64,000 bases of DNA, taken from NCBI GenBank assembly GCA_002336895.1, contig DDFC01000020.1, positions 105,162 to 169,161 on the forward strand, given 5' to 3'. Below the pieces are notes generated by a model. The model was not told the origin of the DNA. It was given only the letters and a program-made list of their open reading frames with translations, and ran no database searches. Both the position numbers and the translations under genes were made by a program. Positions 52,301 through 58,211 of this stretch are shown in pieces; within the stretch, counting starts at the first letter, position 1, and every line of letters begins with the position of its first letter. Origin of the DNA: Verrucomicrobiaceae bacterium UBA1938. GTDB taxonomy: Bacteria; Verrucomicrobiota; Verrucomicrobiia; Verrucomicrobiales; Verrucomicrobiaceae.

Positions 52301-53254
52301 TGTGCCTGCATTGTTTTTGATCAGGGAAAGGGTGCCGCCGCCGTCGCTCAGCACGCTTTGGATCTGGTTTCCGTTCGCGTTGGTGCCACCCAGGGTCAGG
52401 TTTTTCGCGCCAGTTCCGGCATTGGTGAAGATGCCGGTGAAAACGAGGGGTCCGGTGCCATTGTTGTTGATGGTGGCCGCGCCAGTGGTGGTGGCGGCGA
52501 GATTCACGGTGCGGTTGGTTGATCCCCCGGCGCCAGTGTAGGTCAGCACGCCTGCCGCAGTGGTGCCGCTGCCGAGATTGATGACGCTGCCTGCACCGAG
52601 AGCGCTGCTGCCGCCCGCATCTGCGATGCTGTTCACCGTCAGTGTTCCTTGGTTCACTGAAAGCGCGCCTGTGAAGGTGTTTGTGCCGTTCAGTGTGGCT
52701 GCGCCAACGCCGGACTTGGTGAAGCCAAAAGAGCCGCCGTTTTCGCTGATGGTGCCATCAAAGATGATGGTTGTACCTGTGACGGAGGTGACTGCGCGGG
52801 TGCCGCTGAGGATCAGGGCGAGAGTGATGTCATGAGTGTGCGTGCCTGTGGTGCCACTGGAGGTGATATTGCCACCGAGTGTGACTGTATTTCCACCCAG
52901 GGTGAATCCGGTGCCTGCCAGGGCATCGTTGGCAAAGGTGATGGCGTTTGTGCCGCCGAGTGTCAGGCCGGCGAGATCGTTGCTGAGAGTGACCATGCTG
53001 GAGCTTGTCAGGTCAAAGACGACGCTATCTCCATCAGAGGGCAGTGTATTGCTGACCCAGTTGGTATTAGAGCCGCTGGTGCCGCCGGACCAGGAGCTGT
53101 CGATGTCGCCGAGCCAGGTCAGAGTGGCGGCGGATGCGGGCTGGGATAAGAGAAAAATGCTGAACCACAGTGCAGGGAAGCGCAGCGCGCTGCGGCTTTT
53201 GCGAAGGGGGGATGGGAAAGGTGGCTGAGGGGAAAGACTTTTTTTGGAGGGCAT
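49400..53254 (-). CDS. PEP-CTERM autotransporter-associated beta-strand repeat protein
   Basis: 1284 residues from the ATG at 53254. A long signal peptide (SALRFPALWFSIFLLSQPASA) is followed by a parallel beta-helix built of 12-30-residue repeats (GTLTVNSIADAGGSSALGAG, TYTGTTTVNGG). Three nearly identical units of about 133 residues lie at 51470-52665 with a diverged fourth near 50100-50510. The protein ends with a PEP-CTERM sorting signal, PEPSRTLFLLLGVQFLVLRR, so it is presumably cut by an exosortase and placed at the cell surface. Composition is Gly/Thr/Ser/Asn-rich. A role as adhesin, sheath or S-layer-like protein is plausible. Upstream lies a 9-base G/C tract. Confidence 0.9.
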   Translation of the reverse strand: MPSKKSLSPQPPFPSPLRKSRSALRFPALWFSIFLLSQPASAATLTWLGDIDSSWSGGTSGSNTNWVSNTLPSDGDSVVFDLTSSSMVTLSNDLAGLTLGGTNAITFANDALAGTGFTLGGNTVTLGGNITSSGTTGTHTHDITLALILSGTRAVTSVTGTTIIFDGTISENGGSFGFTKSGVGAATLNGTNTFTGALSVNQGTLTVNSIADAGGSSALGAGSVINLGSGTTAAGVLTYTGAGGSTNRTVNLAATTTGAATINNNGTGPLVFTGIFTNAGTGAKNLTLGGTNANGNQIQSVLSDGGGTLSLIKNNAGTWQLTAVNTFSGNASVNQGVLSVSSIADSGVASALGAGSVINLGSAAQIGTLVYTGTGDSTNRLVSLASTSTGGGTITSSGTGALVFTGSFSNSGSAAKTFTLNGSNTGANEFQPVLTDSSGGALSFVKTGAGAWILSGASSYTGAASVNQGTLTIISISDSGVSSAAGAGSVINLGSGTTAAGILTYTGTGGSTNRTLNLAATTTGGATINSSGSGALIFTGVLSNAGTGSKTLTLGGSYAGGNAIQSIISDGSGILALTKADAGTWTLFGTNTYSGGTTLNAGTLAVNNTSAIGTGTLTITGGTLDNTSGSSLTLSTGNAVALNGSFSFGGSSNLNLGGGAVVIGNINSTVTLNGNSTLTMGELQWNSINGTRVLTVNQGSGSGGALVLGGFQLNTNADTAARNRTINGTGNVTISSAVSNGNAFANGLIYSGSGILTLTAAATYTGTTTVNGGTFALSGSGSIATSSILAINAGTFDVGDTAASVMGALTFGAATTTVAGRTMSLVSSVTGGSFTLSGNVTYNVGSAGFENGQATISAGLILTADRTFTVNDSPNAAVDVQISGVISGGFALIKANGGTLLLNGTNTYTGQTQLNNGVTMVNALGNIGVAGSLGTGNKDDTAGIIRFGNTAGTGTLSYLGDGDSTNRRIQIGSGTGATATGGATILSNGSGALVFTATTLNSAVAVSATGPSTARMLTLGGANTDANTIQGAIVNNTGAGTSGTNVVALVKQDAGLWILAGSSSYSGGTTVNGGTLVVNNSSGSATGSGSVTLSNAARLGGSGTAGSLNAAAAFTQQSGGVIFAGQAGVVDAQTLTLQAGGGFFLSGGVELDISGGGASGLLNSQTGNNDHLVFSGGAVTLTGSTLTLHTSQPIADGIWTAGSSWKLLDWSSVAGTFINLPDSGLDQGNVSGLPDLTALGLGWDWSQLYTNGTLSVVALAPEPSRTLFLLLGVQFLVLRRRRAV
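51470..52665. repeat. Three tandem units of about 400 bp inside the beta-strand repeat gene
   Basis: Units at about 52265-52665, 51870-52265 and 51470-51870 each encode the same series: SVNQG-[TV]-L-[TS], GAGSVINLGS, [TV]YTG.G.STNR, GTGALVFTG and LTLGG...IQS. They are similar but not identical at nucleotide level, so they could recombine. A diverged fourth copy lies near 50100-50510. Boundaries are approximate. Confidence 0.8.
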
Positions 53255-53475
53255 CTGACGGCATCTGCTGAGCGTCAGCGTCCGGATGTCCGGTCGGCGT
53301 TCGCAGGTGCTGGGGGGGGGCGGGCCTCCGTCATGGGGTGGCGGTCGGCGGAGGGGCAAAAAAGGCCGCGAGATGCGGCGGGGGCTTTCGGCTGCTCTGT
53401 GATGACTTCAGGCGTGCCAGTCAGCCTTCTGGAGGGAAAACGGGGCGTGCGGTTCCATGAGCTGCATTGAAAGGG

Positions 53476-53661
53476 CTATTTTTTCCGTGGTGGAGGGGGT
53501 GAGGGGGAGTCGGGAAGGCGGGTTTTTTCGGTGCTTTCCACCTGGGTGACACGGCCTTCATGCACAATGATCTGCACAGAGCCGAAGCGCATGGCCTCGA
53601 CTTTCTGGTGCACGATTTTAATCCACGATTCTGTGTCGGATTCAGCAATGTTCTGGCTCAT
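53476..53661 (-). CDS. DUF2292 (YezD-like) small protein
   Basis: 61 residues. The core IKIVHQKVEAMRFGSVQIIV followed by HEGRVTQVESTEKTRLPDSP matches the DUF2292/YezD family (a small beta hairpin with a GSV...GRV...EK.R pattern). The Ser/Pro-rich tail is specific. Function is unknown; DUF2292 genes are often seen with sulfur-metabolism or PEP-CTERM loci, the latter fitting its place upstream of the PEP-CTERM gene. Gap to that start is about 221 bases, so it may or may not be co-transcribed. Confidence 0.8.
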   Translation of the reverse strand: MSQNIAESDTESWIKIVHQKVEAMRFGSVQIIVHEGRVTQVESTEKTRLPDSPSPPPPRKK

Positions 53662-53723
53662 CGGGAGGTTTGGCGGCGGGTCAAAAGAGAAGGGGAGGAG
53701 TGTCCCGTGGCTTAAATTACTCG

Positions 53724-53751
53724 TTTCAAATATACACTATTCAAGTATAAA
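53724..53751 (+). promoter_or_regulatory. Possible promoter of the sialate O-acetylesterase gene
   Basis: TTTCAA at 53724-53729, a 16-base spacer and TATAAA at 53746-53751 in a markedly AT-rich stretch (about 53711-53770), unlike the GC-rich surroundings. The -35 is weak. The -10 is good and lies 60 bases before the ATG at 53811. Confidence 0.4.
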
Positions 53752-53810
53752 TTAAAAGTTTTTGCAAACACAGCCGTTTTCAGCGTTTCTTTGCCCCTCC
53801 AATCCACTCA

Positions 53811-55391
53811 ATGAGACTTCTACCGCTAACCACACTCCTGGCCACGCTGGCGCTCACCGCCCGGGCTGAACTGAAACTCCCCGCCATCATCGGAGACAAC
53901 ATGGTGCTCCAGCAAAAGCAGACCAATCCGCTCTGGGGCTGGGATGCCCCGGGCACGGAGGTGACCGTGAAATTCGGCGACCAGACCAAGAGCGCCAAGG
54001 CCGGAGCCGACGGCAGATGGACGGTGAAGCTGGACCCCGTGCCGGCCAATGCCAAGCCCGCCACGATCTCGATCAAGGGCAGCAGCAGCAAGGAGCTCAA
54101 AAATGTGCTCGTCGGCGAGGTCTGGATCTGCTCCGGCCAGTCCAACATGCAATGGAACGTTGGTTCCAGCTGGGACGCCGATCTGGAGATCGCCACGGCG
54201 AAGTACCCGAACATCCGCCTGATCACGGTGCCAAACGTGGGCACGCAGGAACGGCAGCAGGATTTCAAAGGCGAGTGGAAGGAGTGCTCCCCCGCCACAG
54301 TGGGCGGCTTCAGCGCCGTGGGTTACTTCTACGGCAAGGTGCTGCACCGCATGCTGGACGTGCCGGTGGGCCTGATCAACAACGCCTGGGGCGGCAGCGC
54401 CTGCGAGGCCTGGGTGAACCGCGCCGAGCTGGAAAAAGACCCCCGCTTCAAGCTGTTGATGGACAACACGAAGAAGACCGAGGCATTCCAGACCTCTCCT
54501 GAAGCCAAAGCCAAGTACGAGGCGGATCTTGCCGCCTGGAAGAAACAGGCTGAGGAGGCCAAAAAAGCCGGCAAGCCCTTCACCGTCCGCGCCCCCGGCG
54601 CTCCCGAGGCCTGGCTGCGCGGCAATCAGCGTCCGGCCAACATCTACAATGGCGCTCTGGTGCCCACCATCGGCTACGGCATCAAAGGCGCGATCTGGTA
54701 TCAGGGAGAAACCAACGCCGGTCGTGCCTATGAGTACGCCAGCCTCTTCCCGTACATGATCCAGAACTGGCGCAATGAGTGGAAGCAGGGAGATTTTCCT
54801 TTCTACTGGGTGCAGCTGGCGGATTACATGGCCGAGAAAACCGACGCCACACAGGCTGCCACGAGCGCCTGGGCTGAGCTGCGCGAGAGCCAGACCAAGA
54901 CGCAAAACGCCATCAAAAACGGCGGACAGGCTGTCATCATCGACCTCGGAGATGCCAATGACATCCACCCGAAGAACAAGCGCGATGTGGCCGAGCGTCT
55001 GGCCCGCTGGGCGCTGGTGAAGGACTACGGACTCAAGCTGCCGTATCGCAGCCCTGAGTTTAAGTCCGCCGAGTTCAAGGACGGCAAGGCACTCGTCAAG
55101 CTGGACACCTTCGGCAGCAGCCTGCGCACGGTGGACATCAATGAGGTGAAGGGCTTTGTGGTCTGCGGCGAGGACAAGAAGTGGGCCTGGGCCGAGGCGA
55201 AGATCACCGGCAAGGACACAGTGGAAGTCAGCGCCAAGGACGTGGCCAAGCCTGTGGCAGTCCGCTACGCGTGGGCAGACAACCCGGTGTGCAACCTCTA
55301 CAGCATCGACGGCCTGCCGGTGACGCCTTTCCGCAGCGATGACTTTGAGATGATCACCAAGCCGGTGGTTGCCAAGCCAGCCGCCAAATAA
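53811..55391 (+). CDS. Secreted sialate O-acetylesterase-like protein
   Basis: 526 residues with a signal peptide (MRLLPLTTLLATLALTARA). The mature start ELKLPAIIGDNMVLQQKQTN is typical of sialate/carbohydrate O-acetylesterases (SASA, PF03629). An Ig-like N-terminal domain precedes the SGNH core: VWICSGQSNMQWNVG near 105 (block I with Ser), WYQGETNAG near 305 (GxxE/NxG block), and the catalytic Asp/His in NDIHPKNKRDVAERLA near 383. It removes acetyl esters from sialic acid or other O-acetylated glycans. It is followed by an intrinsic terminator, so it is monocistronic. Sialidase-like and sulfatase genes in the window fit host- or algal-glycan use. Confidence 0.92.
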   Translation: MRLLPLTTLLATLALTARAELKLPAIIGDNMVLQQKQTNPLWGWDAPGTEVTVKFGDQTKSAKAGADGRWTVKLDPVPANAKPATISIKGSSSKELKNVLVGEVWICSGQSNMQWNVGSSWDADLEIATAKYPNIRLITVPNVGTQERQQDFKGEWKECSPATVGGFSAVGYFYGKVLHRMLDVPVGLINNAWGGSACEAWVNRAELEKDPRFKLLMDNTKKTEAFQTSPEAKAKYEADLAAWKKQAEEAKKAGKPFTVRAPGAPEAWLRGNQRPANIYNGALVPTIGYGIKGAIWYQGETNAGRAYEYASLFPYMIQNWRNEWKQGDFPFYWVQLADYMAEKTDATQAATSAWAELRESQTKTQNAIKNGGQAVIIDLGDANDIHPKNKRDVAERLARWALVKDYGLKLPYRSPEFKSAEFKDGKALVKLDTFGSSLRTVDINEVKGFVVCGEDKKWAWAEAKITGKDTVEVSAKDVAKPVAVRYAWADNPVCNLYSIDGLPVTPFRSDDFEMITKPVVAKPAAK

Positions 55392-55415
55392 AGGTCGTAA
55401 CAGTTCAGTTCTCTG

Positions 55416-55448
55416 AATCCCCCGGCATCACCGCCGGGGGATTTTTTT
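55416..55448 (+). terminator. Intrinsic terminator of the sialate O-acetylesterase gene
   Basis: AATCCCCCGGC (55416-55426), a six-base loop and GCCGGGGGATT (55433-55443) form an 11-bp stem followed by T residues to 55448. It starts 25 bases after the stop at 55391. Confidence 0.9.
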
Positions 55449-55497
55449 GGCGTATTTCAATGCTGATTTCCGAAAAGCGGTTCACGAGACGCCCGGC

Positions 55498-55523
55498 GGA
55501 GACTTGAGGACAAGTCTCCCTAC
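55498..55523 (-). repeat. REP-like palindrome with GTAG head downstream of terC
   Basis: Read on the minus strand: GTAG then GGAGACTTG-TCCT-CAAGTCTCC. The stems (9 bp) and 4-base loop lie at 55498-55519 on the + strand, with GTAG at 55523-55520. The head matches that of the palindromes at 14361 and 35913. It is intergenic, 36 bases beyond the terC stop. Confidence 0.6.
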
Positions 55524-55558
55524 CTCAGGCTGGGTGGACCGGTTTTTCCAGAAGCCGT

Positions 55559-56431
55559 CTATTTGCGGACAGCGCCGGCGACAACAGTCAGGGGCCAGAA
55601 GATGGCGCTGACGAGACCGGAGACGATCCGTGCGGGAATGAGAAGGAGACGCGCCACCGGGCGCAGCACGGCTTTGACCGCCGCGTTCTTCTCATAAGCC
55701 AGGTGCATCAGGATGATGCCGATGATGCCGGCAAACTTCACGGCCTTGGCAATGTGGTAGTGGCCTTCCGCCTCGCTGATGAGTTTCAAGCCGCCGATTT
55801 CATAGACCAGCTTGATCTGCTGGTCCCAGAAAAGCTCCAGGCCCAGCAGCAGGCCCACAAAGCCCACAAGCAGGAAGGCGGTGTGCTCCAGCCAGGGCTG
55901 GCGCTCCAGAAGCTTGATGCAGTAGCCGGCTACCAGACGCAGCGTGATGATGCCGAGCGTCACACCGATGTAGACCAGCATCTTGCTGTCGCGAGCGAAG
56001 GCCACGGCGGCGACGACGTTGTCAAAGCTCAGGCTCAGGTCGAGGAAGGCGATCATCGCGATGGTCTTGGCGAAGCTGTGGGAGGAGCCCTTGGACTCGC
56101 CCGCTTCGTCCCCGCCTTCTGCACTCTGCTCTGCGAAGTGGGAGCACATCAGCCACACGAGGTAGAGGGAGCCCAGCAGCATGAGCCAGTGGTTGTCCAT
56201 GATGAGACCGGCGGTGAACAGGGCAACGATGCGGAAGCCGTAGGCGCCGATGTAGCCGATGTTCATGGCCTTTTTGCGCTGCTCCTCATTGAGGTGGGAA
56301 GCCATGGCGGCGATGGCCAGTGCGTTGTCCACAGAGAGGAGACCCTCGATCACGACGAGGGCCAGCACCACGGGGATGCCATCTTTAACAGTGGTCCAGA
56401 GGTCAGCGGCGGCGAGAAATTCGAATATCAT
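55559..56431 (-). CDS. TerC-family integral membrane protein
   Basis: 290 residues from the ATG at 56431 (MIFEFLAAADLWTTVKDGIP), preferred to an in-frame start that adds an unrelated leader. It has about seven TM helices and the two TerC signatures with conserved Asp-Asn: IEGLLSVDNALAIAAMASHL near 25 and FLDLSLSFDNVVAAVAFARD near 130. Family members (TerC, Alx, YkoY) export Mn2+ or affect metal and tellurite stress. The acidic cytoplasmic loop EQSAEGGDEAGESKGSSHSF is typical. Monocistronic; the minus-strand TPR gene upstream ends at its own terminator. The exact metal is unproven. Confidence 0.9.
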   Translation of the reverse strand: MIFEFLAAADLWTTVKDGIPVVLALVVIEGLLSVDNALAIAAMASHLNEEQRKKAMNIGYIGAYGFRIVALFTAGLIMDNHWLMLLGSLYLVWLMCSHFAEQSAEGGDEAGESKGSSHSFAKTIAMIAFLDLSLSFDNVVAAVAFARDSKMLVYIGVTLGIITLRLVAGYCIKLLERQPWLEHTAFLLVGFVGLLLGLELFWDQQIKLVYEIGGLKLISEAEGHYHIAKAVKFAGIIGIILMHLAYEKNAAVKAVLRPVARLLLIPARIVSGLVSAIFWPLTVVAGAVRK

Positions 56432-56487
56432 CAGCCCGCAAGATGGAGTCCCCGGCCGGTCTTTCCAAGTACCAATTGGAGACGGAG

Positions 56488-56523
56488 AAAAAACACCCTG
56501 TTTCGTAACCACGAAACAGGGTG
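56488..56523 (-). terminator. Intrinsic terminator of the TPR gene
   Basis: CACCCTGTTTCGT (56494-56506), a 4-base loop and ACGAAACAGGGTG (56511-56523) form a perfect 13-bp stem. On the minus strand a run of six T follows (A-run at 56488-56493). It lies 31 bases after the TPR stop at 56555. Confidence 0.9.
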
Positions 56524-56554
56524 CTCAAGGGGGCAGGACTGGCTGCTGATGGAG

Positions 56555-57922
56555 TTATGAGTAGGAGGACTCCACGCGCTTGGCCACGTCGCGGTAGCCG
56601 TAGTCGGCGTTGTAGATTTCCTTCAGGGCTTCCAGGCTTCCGGCGCGGTCTCCCATTTTCTCGGAAACGTTGGCCAGCTCATAGAGCACTTCCTTCTTGG
56701 TGGCGTCCATGACGAGCAGCTCCTTGGAGGCTTCCATGAAGGAGGTCCTGGCGAGGTCGTTCATGTTCTTGCGCTCGAAGCAGCGGCCCAGGAGAAGGAT
56801 GGCCTTGATGCGCATCTTGGGGTTGGACTTGGCCTGCTGGAGCTCCGGCAGAGCCTCGGTGTACATGCCTGCTTCAAAGTAGGCCTGGCCGAGTTCGTAG
56901 CGCAGATTTTTGTCCGTCGGGTTGCGGTCCACACGGGCCTTGGCCTCGTTGATGACGGCCATGCCGCGCTGGCGGCGGATTTCAGCCACCTGGGCGCGCT
57001 TGTCGTCGATGTCCGGAGCGTCAGGGTTGGCTTCGATCTCACGCTCAAATTCGGCGATCTGCATGTCCTGCACCTTGTTGCGGAGGTCTTCCACCTTGCG
57101 CTGCAGCGCCACGTCACCGGTGTTCAGGGTGAGAGCGTAGTCATAGAAGGTGAGAGCTGTCTCCAGATGGCCGAGGCGCTCATAGAGATCCGACATGCGC
57201 TTGACGATGATGATGTTCCCCTGATCGGCATTGTACTGCTCGATGGTTTCTGCGAGGAACTGCTCCATCTGCTCCTGGGTCATGCCCTGACGGTTGAGCA
57301 TTTCCAGCTTGGCGGCTTCAGCGGAGTCCTTCTTGGCGTCGTTGAAGTTGCCGCTGTTCCAGCCGCCGCGGTTCATGGAGCTCATGGCAGCGGCGTCTTT
57401 TTCGCCCTGCTTGGCTTCGATGTCACGCGGGTTCACCTTCAGGATGGCATTGTAGGTGTCGGCGGCTTTCTCCGGCTGATTGATGGCGAGGTAGTGCTTC
57501 GCCAGCTTGTGCATGTTCTTGGTGTTCTCGGGATGACCCATGCGGATGGTCTCCAAGGCAAAGGAGGCGAGGTCCGGATATTGGATCTTCATCGCGAGAT
57601 CAAAGAGCTGCTCGTTGGCGGTGAGGCTGAAGGGGTCCTTGCGGAAGGTGTTCTCTTCGAGATCCGCGATCATTTCGACCGGCTCTTTCTTGGAGCTGGG
57701 CTTGAGGCCGCCGAAGCTGAAGCCGAATTTCTTGCCGTTGCCGAGGCTTTCGCCTTCGGCGGAGCGCAGCAGTTTGCGGCCATCGAGAAATCCGACATTG
57801 GCGGTCACGATGGGCAGCACCTGGTCCACGACGTACTCCCAGTTTTTCCGCTCAGCGGAGATGAGTGCTTTTTTCCAAAGGGTTTGGTACTTGGGGTCGA
57901 GTTCGGCTTCGGTAACGGTCAT
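56555..57922 (-). CDS. Cytoplasmic TPR-repeat protein
   Basis: About 455 residues from the ATG at 57922 (upstream frame is unlikely coding). No signal peptide. An N-terminal half without clear repeats (about 1-150) precedes TPR motifs: MHKLAKHYLAINQPEKAADT near 160, MSDLYERLGHLETALTFYDY near 260, LRYELGQAYFEAGMYTEALP near 345 and AILLLGRCFERKNMNDLART near 385. TPRs mediate protein contacts; the partner is unknown. Downstream lies a strong terminator; upstream are a 53-residue membrane protein and a metal ATPase on the same strand. Co-transcription with the small protein (49-base gap) is plausible. Confidence 0.85.
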   Translation of the reverse strand: MTVTEAELDPKYQTLWKKALISAERKNWEYVVDQVLPIVTANVGFLDGRKLLRSAEGESLGNGKKFGFSFGGLKPSSKKEPVEMIADLEENTFRKDPFSLTANEQLFDLAMKIQYPDLASFALETIRMGHPENTKNMHKLAKHYLAINQPEKAADTYNAILKVNPRDIEAKQGEKDAAAMSSMNRGGWNSGNFNDAKKDSAEAAKLEMLNRQGMTQEQMEQFLAETIEQYNADQGNIIIVKRMSDLYERLGHLETALTFYDYALTLNTGDVALQRKVEDLRNKVQDMQIAEFEREIEANPDAPDIDDKRAQVAEIRRQRGMAVINEAKARVDRNPTDKNLRYELGQAYFEAGMYTEALPELQQAKSNPKMRIKAILLLGRCFERKNMNDLARTSFMEASKELLVMDATKKEVLYELANVSEKMGDRAGSLEALKEIYNADYGYRDVAKRVESSYS

Positions 57923-57971
57923 AATCTTGGAGGGGGAAACTTGATCTGGCTGGGTGCGAAAAACGGGACGG

Positions 57972-58133
57972 TTATTTTTTACCGCCACCAAACCATGCGG
58001 CGATGCCACGCAGCTCGGCTCCCGTTCCTTCGGTGAGGCCCTTCATGCTGAATCCGTGCTCAAAGAGCACCATCCAGACGAAGGTGGCCACAAAGAAAGC
58101 GAGGGTCCAGAGGACTTTGGAGAGAATGCGCAT
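57972..58133 (-). CDS. Small 53-residue membrane protein
   Basis: Start ATG at 58133-58131, stop TAA at 57974-57972; 53 residues. The sequence begins MRILSKVLWTLAFFVATFVW and continues MVLFEHGFSMKGLTEG, ending FGGGKK. One TM helix (about 5-25) is followed by a short soluble tail with Gly/Lys end. Codon use matches the surroundings and the arrangement (TM, then charged tail) looks protein-like. It lies 49 bases before the TPR start on the same strand, so it may be the first gene of that unit. No known family. Confidence 0.6.
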   Translation of the reverse strand: MRILSKVLWTLAFFVATFVWMVLFEHGFSMKGLTEGTGAELRGIAAWFGGGKK

Positions 58134-58211
58134 GCCGATTTTCTCTACTGTATGAAGAAAAGGGGGGAATCGTCCAGCACGGAGTTGCGCAGACGAAAAA
58201 AGGGCGCGGAA

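Noticed and set aside
51470..52665. CRISPR-like repeat array
   Set aside because: The periodicity is about 400 bp, the units are imperfect and in frame, and they encode beta-strand repeats.
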